Assembly (NCBI RefSeq): GCF_029714185.1
Contig: NZ_CP121671.1
Span: forward strand, 3,286,001-3,350,000
DNA: 64,000 nt
Source of the DNA: Halobacillus naozhouensis
GTDB taxonomy: Bacteria > Bacillota > Bacilli > Bacillales > Halobacillaceae
Direction: 5' to 3'
A program made the position numbers and the translations under genes. Positions within the stretch are counted from its first letter, which is position 1. Every line of letters starts with the position of its first letter. The notes beneath the pieces were generated by a model. The model had not been told where the DNA came from, made no database searches, and saw nothing but the letters and a program-made list of their open reading frames with translations. Positions 32,980 to 42,165 of this stretch are shown here, one piece after another.

Positions 32980-34950
32980 CTATTGAATCGTTTCCAGCAG
33001 CCGATACGCTTCCTCTTTCGACGACACGTGTAATAGTTCTTCCCTGAAACTCTCATTCATCAAACGGCGCGAAAGCATTTGGAGAATCTTCAAATGATCG
33101 TCTCCTTCTCTTTCTTTCGGAACCGCAATCATAAAAATCAGTTTCGCATCCGTTCCGTCCATGCTATTCCAGTCGATACCTTTTCGTTTAATACCAAACA
33201 CCACGGCAGGTTTTTTAACGGCTGAAGATTTCCCGTGTGGAATCGCGATATTCATACCGAGCCCTGTAGTGCCTTCCTGTTCACGATTCACAATCGCTTC
33301 TTTAAAAGATTCAGAGGATTGCAAGACATCCTGTTCATCTAGGGTTTGAATAAGCTCATCGATCACTTCATCCCGAGTGGAGCCATTCAAATCTATTTGA
33401 ATAAGGTCTGGTGTAGTGATATCTGTAAGCTTAGTAATATCGATGTGTTCTTGTGCTTGAGATGGATGGCTGTCCACCTTTTCCTTTTCTTTACCAGCTT
33501 CTTCAGGAGCTAGGTCAAAGGTAGATTCAGTTACTTCCCCTACTGGCATTCCAGCAGGGGCCACATCTTTTTTCAATGCGTTCACCATAAATGCTGTAAT
33601 GACGACACCAATTGCTGCAGCAACGAAGAACATGAGTACGTTATCGACAGCCCCTAACACCGCTACGATTGGTCCGCCGTGGGCAACGCGATCCCCGACG
33701 CTGCTCAGCATGGCTACGACTGAGCCGGCCATTGAACCAACGACGATACTCGGTATGACACGAAGTGGATCCTGGGCGGCAAAGGGGATGGCTCCCTCGG
33801 TAATCCCGAATAATCCCATAGTGAAGGAAGCTTTCCCCGTTTCCTGCTCGGCCTGGTTATATTTTTTCTTGTTCAAAAATGTTGCAAGTCCCATACCAAG
33901 CGGCGGGATACAGATCGCCACGGCAATCGGTCCCATGATTTCATAATTTCCTTCTGCAATCATCGCGGCTCCGAATAAGAAGGCTACTTTATTAAAAGGT
34001 CCTCCCATATCAATCGCAATCATTCCTCCAAGGATGAGGGCAAGCACAATCGAACTAGTTCCTTGCATCCCTTCAAGCCACTGAGTTAATCCTTCGAAAA
34101 TTGCAGCCACAGGCGCACCAATGACAAAAATGAAAGACAATCCGACGATCAATGAAGCGATGATCGGAATGAAAATGATCGGCATTACCGGCTGAACCGC
34201 CTGAGGTACCTTGATTTTCTTAATGCCAAGCACTACATATCCAGCTAGAAACCCAGCAATAATGCCTCCAATGAATCCTGCACCCGCTTCACTGCCATAA
34301 AAACTACCATTGGCAGCGATAAATCCGCCAATCACCCCTGGCGCTAATCCCGGGCGATCCGCAATACTTACCGCAATGAACCCGGCTAAGATCGGTACCA
34401 TGAAGCTGAATGAAGCGGCTCCTAAGCTTTCAATTTGCTTCCAGAATGACCCTTCAGGAATGACAATACCGCCATTCGTCTGTTCGCCTCCAAGTGCCAG
34501 AGCAATCGCGATCAGCAACCCTCCTACAACGATGAACGGAATCATGTAGGAAACCCCATTCATTAAGTGACGGTAAATCGGATTTTCTTTTTGCTTCTTC
34601 TTCTGTTTAACAGCTTCCGCTGAAGGCATCTCACCCTTGTAAACGGATACATCTCCGTCCACAATCCGCTGAATTAATGTTTCAGGCTGACGTATCCCTT
34701 CCTGAACCCCGACAACGATCAGTTTCTTCCCGGCAAATCGTTCTTTAGAAACATCCTTATCACTGGCAATAATGACACCGTCTGCTTCCTCAATGTCTTT
34801 TTCCGTCAAGGCGTTTTCCACACCGATGGAGCCCTGTGTTTCCACTTTCATGTCAACATCCATCCCATCGCCGGCTTTCTGAAGGTTCTCAGCAGCCATA
34901 TACGTATGAGCAATGCCGACTGGACAGGCTGTAACAGCTAGTATTTTCAT
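32980..34950 (-). CDS. manP: Mannose-specific PTS enzyme IIBCA (ManP)
   Basis: A membrane phosphotransferase system permease that imports and phosphorylates mannose (fructose family). The 656 residues are ordered IIB-IIC-IIA, as in Bacillus ManP; the fructose FruA order is A-B-C. The IIB phosphocysteine is Cys9 in LAVTACPVGIAHTYMAAE, the IIC block with about nine helices spans about 130-470, and the IIA phosphohistidine is in NIAIPHGKS near 571. Text such as NPIYRHLMNGVS and FGITEGAIPFAAQDPLRVIP matches ManP closely. The start is the ATG after GAGGGAGGAAATG. It follows manR on the same strand, as in Bacillus. No manA is next to it. Confidence 0.9.
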   Translation of the reverse strand: MKILAVTACPVGIAHTYMAAENLQKAGDGMDVDMKVETQGSIGVENALTEKDIEEADGVIIASDKDVSKERFAGKKLIVVGVQEGIRQPETLIQRIVDGDVSVYKGEMPSAEAVKQKKKQKENPIYRHLMNGVSYMIPFIVVGGLLIAIALALGGEQTNGGIVIPEGSFWKQIESLGAASFSFMVPILAGFIAVSIADRPGLAPGVIGGFIAANGSFYGSEAGAGFIGGIIAGFLAGYVVLGIKKIKVPQAVQPVMPIIFIPIIASLIVGLSFIFVIGAPVAAIFEGLTQWLEGMQGTSSIVLALILGGMIAIDMGGPFNKVAFLFGAAMIAEGNYEIMGPIAVAICIPPLGMGLATFLNKKKYNQAEQETGKASFTMGLFGITEGAIPFAAQDPLRVIPSIVVGSMAGSVVAMLSSVGDRVAHGGPIVAVLGAVDNVLMFFVAAAIGVVITAFMVNALKKDVAPAGMPVGEVTESTFDLAPEEAGKEKEKVDSHPSQAQEHIDITKLTDITTPDLIQIDLNGSTRDEVIDELIQTLDEQDVLQSSESFKEAIVNREQEGTTGLGMNIAIPHGKSSAVKKPAVVFGIKRKGIDWNSMDGTDAKLIFMIAVPKEREGDDHLKILQMLSRRLMNESFREELLHVSSKEEAYRLLETIQ

Positions 34951-35011
34951 AAGCATTTCCTCCCTCACTACTTTGCTATACGTTCATTTTACGATAGCTT
35001 TACTCATAAAA

Positions 35012-35053
35012 AATAATTCATTTTTACCACAGCTGCGGTAAAAATGAATTATT
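35012..35053. terminator. Terminator between manR and manP
   Basis: A 17-bp AT-rich perfect stem with an 8-base loop overlaps the manR stop codon and has T-runs both ways. It leaves about 60 bases for a separate manP promoter. Confidence 0.7.
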
Positions 35054-36965
35054 GCCGGAGAATCTGGCGAATGGATGACAAATCTTGTGCTTCTTTCAGA
35101 TTCTGGATCAGATCAGGGTCTTCGCTCATGTTTGCAATCCCTTGAATTAGCGGCTTGATCAAGGATCGATCCTGTTTGGTCATTGCCAAAAGAAACACCA
35201 CGGAAACATATTCGTGTCCCCATTCCAATGGTTCTTGAAGAACCGCAACGGCTACTGTTGAATGAAGCACTTCTTCTGGATGGGCATGAGGAATGGCGAT
35301 TCCTCCCCCAATGGAAGTAGCAGATGATCGCTCTCGCAGTAAAGCACTGTGCGGGAATGACTGTGTGACGCTCCCTTTTTTGACGAGCCCATTGGCAAGT
35401 AATTCTACCACTTTAAAACGGTGCTCGAGATGTACCCCCAGATAAATGAGCTCATCCTCAACGAATCGATCAATTGCCCCTGAATCCTGCTCTGAGCTGC
35501 TATCTTGCACAATGGACTTCAAGAACTGATCCAAGCGTTGTTTATCTTCACCTTCTAGCAGGGGGGAAACGACGATCACAGGGAGCGTCTGATGCTGCAG
35601 TGATTTTGTTGAGATAATCAAATCGATGGGTTGTTTGGCTAAGACCGCTTCAATTTCCCACATCCCGACACAGTCGATAATATCAAATCCCTTGTACGTT
35701 TGTTCCAATTTGGCCTGTAGCAAATGAGACATCCCAACACCCAAGTCACAAACGATCAGCACTTTCTTCACCTTGTTTCTCTGTTTCTGCAGCCGTTCAA
35801 CTGATGCTTGGAAATGCAGGACAATATAAGCCGCTTCATCTTCAGGAATGATGAGCTTATATGGGGGTGCCACTTCTTCCAGAGCAAGCACAACCATACG
35901 GAACATATAAGGATACATCTTTTTGATTTCCTCCAGCATCGGATTATGGATTGTGAACCCATAATGCAGACGATGGATTGTCGACTCTAGGTGAGTGTAC
36001 AGTCCGTCCTTTAAAGTTTGGTCATCGGAAAAATCGATCATCGTAAAATTCTCCATTCGGGAAATCAACCGGTCAACCATATCTTCTATTAAACGATTGG
36101 AAGCCTTTTTCGATGAACGAGGGGTTCTTTTACTACTGATCAGATGTCTCGTAAAATAAATACGTTCCTCCTCCGGAAAAACGACCCGAAGAACCCGCTC
36201 TAACCGTTTCAAAAACCAATCCGCCATTCCATACTCCTCCGTATGAAATACAGAGTTCCCTTCTGACTCATCGAGCGTAATCGGGGAACGCTGTGTGGTG
36301 CGTTTAATCATGACAAGAGTATGGATCAGCATGCTTTCATAATCACCTGCCGTAGAAAAAACAGAGAAGTGGTGCTGCATATCACGGAGCAGCTTGCGAA
36401 CAACCTTTACTTCATAAGAAGAGAAGAGACTTAACATCTCCTTGCTAGTGGAGGAATGAGATGAGGCCAATTCAGGTAATCGAGCCAATGCATTTCGTTT
36501 CTGTAACTCTTCCCCTTTCACGACATGACCGAGGCGCTGCCTCGAGACCAGTTCCAAATCAAAACGTTCAAGCCAGCGGGCAACCTCGTTCAAATCTCCT
36601 TTAACAGTCGACTTGTTCGTGAAATACTGTCTGGACAGATCGCCTAAAGTAACCGGCTTTTGACTGACTAGTAACTGATACGTGATTTCGATAAGACGAT
36701 CTTCCTGAGACTTTGGCTCTGTTTGCGAAAGTCGATCGAACAAGCGAGATTTCTCTTCGGGCTCAACTAACAGCCGAATTCCAACTCCTGGCTTGCGATT
36801 AAGAGCGGCAGCAGGATACTCTTTTAGAAACTCCTCTATCACCTTCAAATCATTACGAACCGTCTTTTCAGAACAACGGAGAGAGTCTGCTAAGTCGTGG
36901 ACATGAGTAAATTCATTTGTATTCAGAATCAATATGCGGACAAGTTCTTTTTGTCTGTCGTTCAT
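35049..36965 (-). CDS. manR: PTS-regulated transcriptional activator ManR (BglG/PRD family)
   Basis: 638 residues, close to the 648 of Bacillus ManR. Domain order: two N-terminal helix-turn-helix regions (about 1-130), two PRD domains with phosphorylatable histidines (about 190-400), an IIB-Gat-like domain with Cys in LIVCDLGVGMSHLLQ (about 405-490), and a IIA domain with His in AIPHAHPEEV near 555. Such activators switch on the mannose operon when HPr and the cognate EII phosphorylate their sites. It lies upstream of manP with a cre-like palindrome just before its start. Confidence 0.9.
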   Translation of the reverse strand: MNDRQKELVRILILNTNEFTHVHDLADSLRCSEKTVRNDLKVIEEFLKEYPAAALNRKPGVGIRLLVEPEEKSRLFDRLSQTEPKSQEDRLIEITYQLLVSQKPVTLGDLSRQYFTNKSTVKGDLNEVARWLERFDLELVSRQRLGHVVKGEELQKRNALARLPELASSHSSTSKEMLSLFSSYEVKVVRKLLRDMQHHFSVFSTAGDYESMLIHTLVMIKRTTQRSPITLDESEGNSVFHTEEYGMADWFLKRLERVLRVVFPEEERIYFTRHLISSKRTPRSSKKASNRLIEDMVDRLISRMENFTMIDFSDDQTLKDGLYTHLESTIHRLHYGFTIHNPMLEEIKKMYPYMFRMVVLALEEVAPPYKLIIPEDEAAYIVLHFQASVERLQKQRNKVKKVLIVCDLGVGMSHLLQAKLEQTYKGFDIIDCVGMWEIEAVLAKQPIDLIISTKSLQHQTLPVIVVSPLLEGEDKQRLDQFLKSIVQDSSSEQDSGAIDRFVEDELIYLGVHLEHRFKVVELLANGLVKKGSVTQSFPHSALLRERSSATSIGGGIAIPHAHPEEVLHSTVAVAVLQEPLEWGHEYVSVVFLLAMTKQDRSLIKPLIQGIANMSEDPDLIQNLKEAQDLSSIRQILRQ

Positions 36966-36983
36966 TTCTACACCTTCTGTACT

Positions 36984-36998
36984 ATGAAATCACTTTCA
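36984..36998 (-). promoter_or_regulatory. cre-like palindrome upstream of manR
   Basis: The sequence contains TGAAATCACTTTCA, a near-perfect palindrome. Read on the plus strand it fits WTGNAANCGNWNNCW at 14 of 15 positions. Its position 19 bases before the start codon suits CcpA roadblock control. Confidence 0.5.
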
Positions 36999-37094
36999 TT
37001 CTATCTCATAGACGGTAGATCGACAAACTTCCCCTCTTTTCTACCCAAGTTTCAACATGTATAACTCTATCCGCAAAAAACATTACCCAGCAAA

Positions 37095-37140
37095 AAAGCT
37101 GAATGGAAAAAAGTCAAAGGACTCCTCTCCATTCAGCTTT
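37095..37140 (-). terminator. Terminator of the acidic lipoprotein gene
   Basis: AAAGCTGAATGGA pairs with TCCATTCAGCTTT across a 20-base loop, with TTTTTT following on the minus strand. Confidence 0.75.
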
Positions 37141-37148
37141 GATTCATG

Positions 37149-37496
37149 TTAGGAATTCGTTTCTTCGGCTGGTTCCTTATCTAGATCTGGCTCCTCGGCA
37201 TCAGCGCCCGTATTGCCACCTTCTGCGGGTTCCTCATCCATGTCTGACTCTTCAGTGTCTGCCCCCGCATTACCTGTTTCTTCTGCAGATTCTTCACCAG
37301 CGGCAGGCTCCTGTTTCTCGGTCTCCTCACTGCTGTTACCATCGGTAGATTCCTGATCCGTATTCGTTTCTTCATTTTTTTCCTGAGGATTGTCCTGTTC
37401 AGCATCAGACGGTTCCTCAGATTCACCTTCAGAACATCCAGCTAGCAGCAACCCGGTTCCAAGAGAAATAGACAATAAGAACTTTTTCATTTTCAT
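37149..37496 (-). CDS. Acidic repeat-containing lipoprotein (115 aa)
   Basis: A signal peptide with lipobox LLAGC is followed by about 90 residues made almost entirely of Glu, Asp, Ser, Thr, Gly, Asn and Pro, so the mature chain should be unfolded and strongly negative. A 20-residue unit occurs twice near the end (GNAGADTEESDMDEEPAE and GNTGADAEEPDLDKEPAE). The ATG follows AAGGAGG. Monocistronic. Such chains may act as ion- or water-binding surface spacers in saline habitats; function is unknown. Confidence 0.7.
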   Translation of the reverse strand: MKMKKFLLSISLGTGLLLAGCSEGESEEPSDAEQDNPQEKNEETNTDQESTDGNSSEETEKQEPAAGEESAEETGNAGADTEESDMDEEPAEGGNTGADAEEPDLDKEPAEETNS

Positions 37497-37889
37497 GCTT
37501 GATAACCTCCTTAGGATTTTAGTACATCTTTATGATGTCTAGTTTCCATTCTAAGGATGAATTGTGTAATGAATTTGAAAAAAATGTATCGAAAATGTAA
37601 AAATTCCAGTACAGAATGATTTTTGATAAGCTTTGCTCCCATGCTACCTCTAGAACAGGTGGTATCAAGCTAAATCCAAATAACCTTGCCACTAAACATG
37701 ACCAGCCTCATGGACTAATGTTACAATTGGTAAAATAAGAAAGAAAGTTAACGAAAAACATCGAAATGTCACGCAAGGTAAATATTGTAAAACCCGCTTA
37801 CCACAAGATTTGCCAAGTTTATATCGATAAAAACAAAGAGTCATAGGCTAACACGTAAAGTAAATAAGTAAAGATGGGGACGGTGCTTT
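37497..37889. other. Intergenic region between divergent lipoprotein and RsbR-like genes
   Basis: About 390 bases, AT-rich, with no supported gene. I looked for a GTTTAA/GGGTAT sigma-B promoter before the STAS gene and did not find a convincing one. Confidence 0.5.
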
Positions 37890-38720
37890 ATGCAAAACAA
37901 ATTTAATGAATTAGGGTCTTCTTTATATCAACATAGTGACAGCATTGCAGAGAAAGCCTTAGAAGCGCAAGAGTTTGTAGAATTCAAATCCCAAGTTAAT
38001 AAGTCCCTCCAAACACAAATCACCCAAGAGACAACAAATTCTTTAATTGAGTATATAGGAAGTAAGTTACAAAATAACGAAGGAACCAAAGGTGTCAGGA
38101 ATTTAGCAGGAACAAAGGGAGACGAGGCTGCGATTAATGAACAGCTGGTAACCACTACATTAAGCACCATTCCATTCATTGAAAAAGGAATTTGGGAATT
38201 CTTCAAAGAAAAATGCCTCGAATTGGATTTTAGTGTTTCGGAAGTAATTGAACTTAACCAGATTATCAACCCTCTAATAAGTGAGTTCTCGTACTATTAT
38301 GTTTCGAGTTTTGTTGAGAATAATACTAGGCAAAAAGAGGACTTCAACAAAAAACTAACTGAATTATCCATTCCCATTATTCAAGTCTATAAAGAAATTG
38401 CCATATGCCCATTAATTGGAGAGATAGATGATGAAAGAGCAAACTTATTAATGGAAACCTCTTTAAGTAGAACCAAGGAGGCTGGTATTGCTTACTTAAT
38501 TTTGGACCTCTCAGGTGTTACATCAGTCAATACGTTTGTAGCACAGCATTTACTCAACACGGCCGAGGCCTTGAAGATCATGGGAGTTAAGGTAATTATA
38601 ACAGGGTTGAGTCCAGCCATATCTACAACCATAGTAGAACTAGGGATTGATCTTCAGAGTATCTCAATTACAAGCAGCCTGCATAAAGCTTTTGTTGATT
38701 TGGAGTTATTTAAGAAATAA
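37890..38720 (+). CDS. RsbR-like stressosome protein with C-terminal STAS domain
   Basis: 276 residues. The N-terminal ~155 residues are helical and variable, as in the globin-like sensor part of RsbR paralogues. The STAS domain (about 158-276) has LDLSGVTSVNT and TGLSPAISTT. By alignment from memory, Thr215 and Thr247 correspond to the two threonines of RsbRA phosphorylated by RsbT. It should join the stressosome that releases RsbT to activate sigma-B. No rsbS, rsbT or rsbU is adjacent, so it is a dispersed paralogue. A terminator follows. Confidence 0.83.
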   Translation: MQNKFNELGSSLYQHSDSIAEKALEAQEFVEFKSQVNKSLQTQITQETTNSLIEYIGSKLQNNEGTKGVRNLAGTKGDEAAINEQLVTTTLSTIPFIEKGIWEFFKEKCLELDFSVSEVIELNQIINPLISEFSYYYVSSFVENNTRQKEDFNKKLTELSIPIIQVYKEIAICPLIGEIDDERANLLMETSLSRTKEAGIAYLILDLSGVTSVNTFVAQHLLNTAEALKIMGVKVIITGLSPAISTTIVELGIDLQSISITSSLHKAFVDLELFKK

Positions 38721-38750
38721 TAACCCCAGAAGTCTTATCCAAAAAAGAAC

Positions 38751-38789
38751 AAGCCGTCCAAAACCTTTAAAGTGTTTGGACGGCTTTTT
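38751..38789 (+). terminator. Terminator after the RsbR-like gene
   Basis: AAGCCGTCCAAA pairs with TTTGGACGGCTT, followed by TTTAATT. Confidence 0.8.
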
Positions 38790-38984
38790 AATTCCAGATT
38801 ACATTGTACTGGAGACTGACTTCTATTTTGCTTTAAACGCAGAGGAATAGGCAGCGCAAACATGAAAGAAATAAAAAAGGTCCTCCATTGTTCATGACTT
38901 TCTGTATAATAAACGTAACCATTCATAGAAAGAAGATGCTAGAGTACATTTTCTCTTGAAAAATGGATAGGAGGAGGAAACGAT

Positions 38985-39509
38985 ATGGCAGGTAACAAAG
39001 AAACTAGCGATTTGAAAACAAGTGTAGAGGGACGCAACCTCGTTATGGAGCGGACCTTTGCCGCCCCGCGGGAACTTGTATTTAAAGCTTTTTCTGAGTC
39101 TGACCAATTGGCCGACTGGTGGGGACCACAAGGCTGGCAAACAGAGAATCGCACCTTTGATTTTAAGCCTGACGGTGTATGGCATTATTGCATGCGCTGT
39201 GTTGATAAGGAACAGGGAGATTTCTATGGCCAGGAATCCTGGGGGAAAGCTGTTTACAAGGAAATTGATGCACCAGAGAAAATTGTGTACAGCGATGTAT
39301 TCGCCGATGAAGAAGGAAAAGCTGTGGAAGGAATGCCAGAGGTCCAGGTCACTTATACCTTCTTGGAACAGGATGGACAGACGAAACTGAAGGCCCAGAA
39401 TCAATTTGCCTCCGAGGAAACACTGCAAGCTATTCTGGATATGGGGATCGTTCAGGGGTTTTCATCGCAATTGGGCAAGCTGGACAATCATCTTAAACGA
39501 GCTGAGTAG
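38985..39509 (+). CDS. SRPBCC / AHSA1 domain protein
   Basis: A 174-residue cytoplasmic protein of the Bet v 1-like fold. The landmarks are ERTFAAPRELVFKAFSESDQ near the start, LADWWGPQGW, and a C-terminal helix ending FSSQLGKLDNHL. Proteins of this group bind hydrophobic ligands in a cavity; few have known roles. The ATG follows GGAGGAAACGAT. It is monocistronic and convergent with an aldo-keto reductase gene. Confidence 0.82.
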   Translation: MAGNKETSDLKTSVEGRNLVMERTFAAPRELVFKAFSESDQLADWWGPQGWQTENRTFDFKPDGVWHYCMRCVDKEQGDFYGQESWGKAVYKEIDAPEKIVYSDVFADEEGKAVEGMPEVQVTYTFLEQDGQTKLKAQNQFASEETLQAILDMGIVQGFSSQLGKLDNHLKRAE

Positions 39510-39520
39510 AGATTCTAAGA

Positions 39521-39556
39521 AAGCCTCAAGTCATCAAAGTTGACTCGAGGCTTTTT
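39521..39556. terminator. Bidirectional terminator between SRPBCC and aldo-keto reductase genes
   Basis: AAGCCTCAAGTCA pairs with TGACTCGAGGCTT with one mismatch, followed by TTTTTCC. Confidence 0.7.
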
Positions 39557-39569
39557 CCATCTTTGAAAA

Positions 39570-40487
39570 CTATGGCAGTTCGTTCCCTGCAGCACGATAG
39601 AGTTCGTACCATTCTTCCCTCGTTAGTTCAATATCAGAAGCCTTCACAATATCTCTTAAACGTTCTGGATTCATCGTTCCGACCACAGGTTGAATCTTCG
39701 CAGGGTGACGTAGGATCCAGGCAATCGCAATGGCAGAATCCGTTACATCCTTCTTCTCAGCTAGTTCCTGCAGCTTCGCATTCACTTCTGGAAACTGTTT
39801 ATTCCCCACAAATGGCCCTTCGATCATACCGTGTTGAAACGGCGACCACGCTTGTACCGTTATATCATTCAACCGACAGTAATCTAGCACATTGCTATCT
39901 CGGACAATAGCCGGATCATGACTCATGTTCACATTGAATCCTGCATCAATCATCGGTGTATGTACAACACTCAACTGCATCTGGTTAACAATTAAATCTT
40001 CATCTAAATACTTTTGCAGCAATTCGATTTGCATCGGATTCTGGTTGCTTACACCAAAATGGCGTACTTTACCACTCTCTTTTAAGATAGAAAATGCTTC
40101 GGCTACCTCTTCAGGTTCCATTAAAGCATCCGGACGATGGAGCAGCAAACTGTCGACATAGTCGGTTTTCAACCTGCGCAGGCTGCCTTCGACTGATTCC
40201 AGAATATGTTCTTTCGAAAAATCAAAGAACCCCTTTCGAATACCACATTTCGTCTGCAGCTTCATATTTTCCCGCACATCGTCATTCATATCAATTGCTT
40301 CTGAGAAAACCTCCTCCGATTTTCCCTTGCCATAAATATCAGCATGGTCGAACAAATCGACCCCGGCGTCCATCGCATTTTCGATCACATAGGCGGCCTC
40401 TTTTTTCCCAAGTTCGTGAATGCGCATGCACCCTAATGAAATTTCTCCAACTTCTAATTCGCTGTTGCCTAATTTGACTTTTTTCAA
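39570..40487 (-). CDS. Aldo-keto reductase (YdhF-like)
   Basis: A cytoplasmic NAD(P)H-dependent oxidoreductase of the (beta/alpha)8 fold, 305 residues. The catalytic set is visible: Asp and Tyr in DHADIYG, Lys in LQTKCG, His in LLHRPD. The C-terminal GTMNPERLRDIV is the NADP phosphate-binding region. TTG is chosen as start because AAAGGGGA lies 8 bases upstream; a GTG three codons earlier directly abuts that site. Substrate unknown. Confidence 0.87.
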   Translation of the reverse strand: MKKVKLGNSELEVGEISLGCMRIHELGKKEAAYVIENAMDAGVDLFDHADIYGKGKSEEVFSEAIDMNDDVRENMKLQTKCGIRKGFFDFSKEHILESVEGSLRRLKTDYVDSLLLHRPDALMEPEEVAEAFSILKESGKVRHFGVSNQNPMQIELLQKYLDEDLIVNQMQLSVVHTPMIDAGFNVNMSHDPAIVRDSNVLDYCRLNDITVQAWSPFQHGMIEGPFVGNKQFPEVNAKLQELAEKKDVTDSAIAIAWILRHPAKIQPVVGTMNPERLRDIVKASDIELTREEWYELYRAAGNELP

Positions 40488-40758
40488 AAATAGCACTCCC
40501 CTTTCGTTGGTTATTCTATCCTACCACAGGTTGTTACGTATTCTCCTGTAATTGCTTGGATGATAGCTGTGAACGTACCTCTGGAGTGCTTTGCTTTTTA
40601 AGCTTAAAGTTTCAAATTAATGAAGCAAAGCGTATAATAGTTGTAAGATGGTTCTTCTTACAGTCTTTGAGACTTAACAAGCGTTCTACACGAACCCATC
40701 GTCTATTTACAGATCGATAGACTTACAAAGATAAATAACCACTGAAGGGGATATGTTC

Positions 40759-41613
40759 ATGGTAAACAATTATAATTTAGACTCCTCTACCTTCAACTCA
40801 CTAAAAACCGTATCTAAAAAAATGTTTGCAGCGATTAGCAAACAATTAAATGTGAACACAGCTTACATCACAAAAAAGAGCGAAACAGAGATGACTGTGC
40901 TTAGTTCCTATAACCATGATGAAGAGATTATTCCGGAAGGCTATTCTGTGGAATATGGTGGTACGTATTGCCGGCTCATTATCATGAATGAGAACAATGC
41001 CTTAAACAAGGCGAATCTGACAAAGGACGAGGTGACCCGGCAATTGGAAGTTACCGACCAATTGCAAGTCAAGGGATTTCTCGGAGTCACCCTGATGGAT
41101 TTAAATGGAGAAGTATTTGGAACATTGTGTGTGATGGATAAAGAGGAAAAAGAATTCAGTGAGAAAGATAGAGAGTACCTTAAGTCGATGGCTGATATCT
41201 TATCCCACATCATTGAATTGGATCAGACAAAATATAATATGACCTTTTTAAACGTCCCAATTATCCCGATTACAAAGGGAATTTCGATTCTCACTCTTCA
41301 AGGAATCATTGATTCATACAGAGCCGAAAAAATCATGCAGGAAGTGTTGAGCTATAGTGCAGAGCATCAAATTGATTACTTCATTATTGATGTTTCAGGC
41401 CTCGTCATCCTCGACGACTTCTTTCCTCATGTCATCGTCGATCTCGTTAAAGCACTTCAGGTCATGGGAATCGAGACCATCATTACTGGCATAACACCCG
41501 AAATTGCCAGACACGATGGCAGCAATAAGCAACTGATATTCTCCAAGGTCAAGACTGTTCCTAATCTCGAATCAGCTCTTGAATACATAGGATTTTACTT
41601 ATTAGAAAAATAG
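40759..41613 (+). CDS. GAF-STAS protein, divergent RsbR paralogue
   Basis: 284 residues: an N-terminal GAF domain (about 10-155; YGGTYCRLI, LGVTLMDLNGEVFGTLCVMD) and a C-terminal STAS domain (about 165-284). In the STAS part the positions matching the RsbR phosphothreonines are Asp220 (in GLVILDDF) and His252 (in TPEIARHDG), so it cannot be controlled in the usual way. The ATG after AAGGGGATATGTTC is preferred to one two codons earlier. A TATAAT box lies about 120 bases upstream. It probably senses a small ligand for the general stress response. Confidence 0.8.
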   Translation: MVNNYNLDSSTFNSLKTVSKKMFAAISKQLNVNTAYITKKSETEMTVLSSYNHDEEIIPEGYSVEYGGTYCRLIIMNENNALNKANLTKDEVTRQLEVTDQLQVKGFLGVTLMDLNGEVFGTLCVMDKEEKEFSEKDREYLKSMADILSHIIELDQTKYNMTFLNVPIIPITKGISILTLQGIIDSYRAEKIMQEVLSYSAEHQIDYFIIDVSGLVILDDFFPHVIVDLVKALQVMGIETIITGITPEIARHDGSNKQLIFSKVKTVPNLESALEYIGFYLLEK

Positions 41614-41624
41614 TCGAAAAGAAG

Positions 41625-41666
41625 AACCCCTCAAGTCATCGAATAATTAGGAACTCGAGGGGTTTT
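41625..41666 (+). terminator. Terminator after the GAF-STAS gene
   Basis: AACCCCTCAAGT pairs with ACTCGAGGGGTT with one mismatch, followed by TTG. Confidence 0.7.
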
Positions 41667-41727
41667 GTGAATTTTCGAACAAATCCCTTTCCATTTACTG
41701 AAAGTTATACTATTATTAGGTTAAAAA

Positions 41728-41931
41728 ATGGGGGAGTTCACTATCGAGGGAGAAATTTTTCTAAAAAAGCTTGAATCTATAATGGAACACATCGACAAGA
41801 ACCCACCACAGCAGCCGGACACCCTCAAGGAAATTGAGGAGTTTTATCAGGAACTGCAAGATTTTTCGAAAAAAATAAAAAGTAAAAACCAGGACCCTTA
41901 TCTTACGCACCCCTACAGAAAAAAAGAATGA
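41728..41931 (+). CDS. Small charged protein of unknown function (67 aa)
   Basis: An alpha-helical, highly charged protein (LKKLESIMEHIDKN, LKEIEEFYQELQDFSKKIKS) likely to form a coiled coil. The ATG at 41728 has only a weak site (TATTAGG), so the true start is uncertain. A terminator follows directly, supporting expression. No family recognised. Confidence 0.5.
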   Translation: MGEFTIEGEIFLKKLESIMEHIDKNPPQQPDTLKEIEEFYQELQDFSKKIKSKNQDPYLTHPYRKKE

Positions 41932-41941
41932 CAAAAAAATA

Positions 41942-41961
41942 ACCCACTAAGAATAGTGGGT
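41942..41961 (+). terminator. Terminator after the small coiled-coil gene
   Basis: ACCCACTA pairs with TAGTGGGT around a 4-base loop; only a modest T-content follows. Confidence 0.55.
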
Positions 41962-42112
41962 CAAAAACTTATATAGGGAGTTTAGGAAGAATGATTAGTA
42001 GTAGTCTAACCTCTTCTTTCTGCTTTTATACATAAAATCTATAAAACTTTTAATAAAAATCTTTGACCTCACAAATTTTCTAGCGAAATCAGGGTATTCC
42101 CAATTTGAATAA

Positions 42113-42153
42113 AGAAGGACAGCGTGATGAGGGTCCCATAACGCTGTCCTTCT
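42113..42153 (-). terminator. Terminator of the galactitol PTS operon
   Basis: AGAAGGACAGCGT pairs with ACGCTGTCCTTCT over 13 bp, with a TTTATTC stretch following on the minus strand. Confidence 0.75.
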
Positions 42154-42165
42154 GTTTAACATCCC

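Noticed and set aside
33599..33946. 115-residue plus-strand frame opposite manP
   Set aside because: Antisense shadow over conserved IIC sequence; low-complexity product rich in Ala, Thr and Pro.
38892..39428. 178-residue minus-strand frame opposite the SRPBCC gene
   Set aside because: Antisense shadow of a clear plus-strand gene with a good start and family match.
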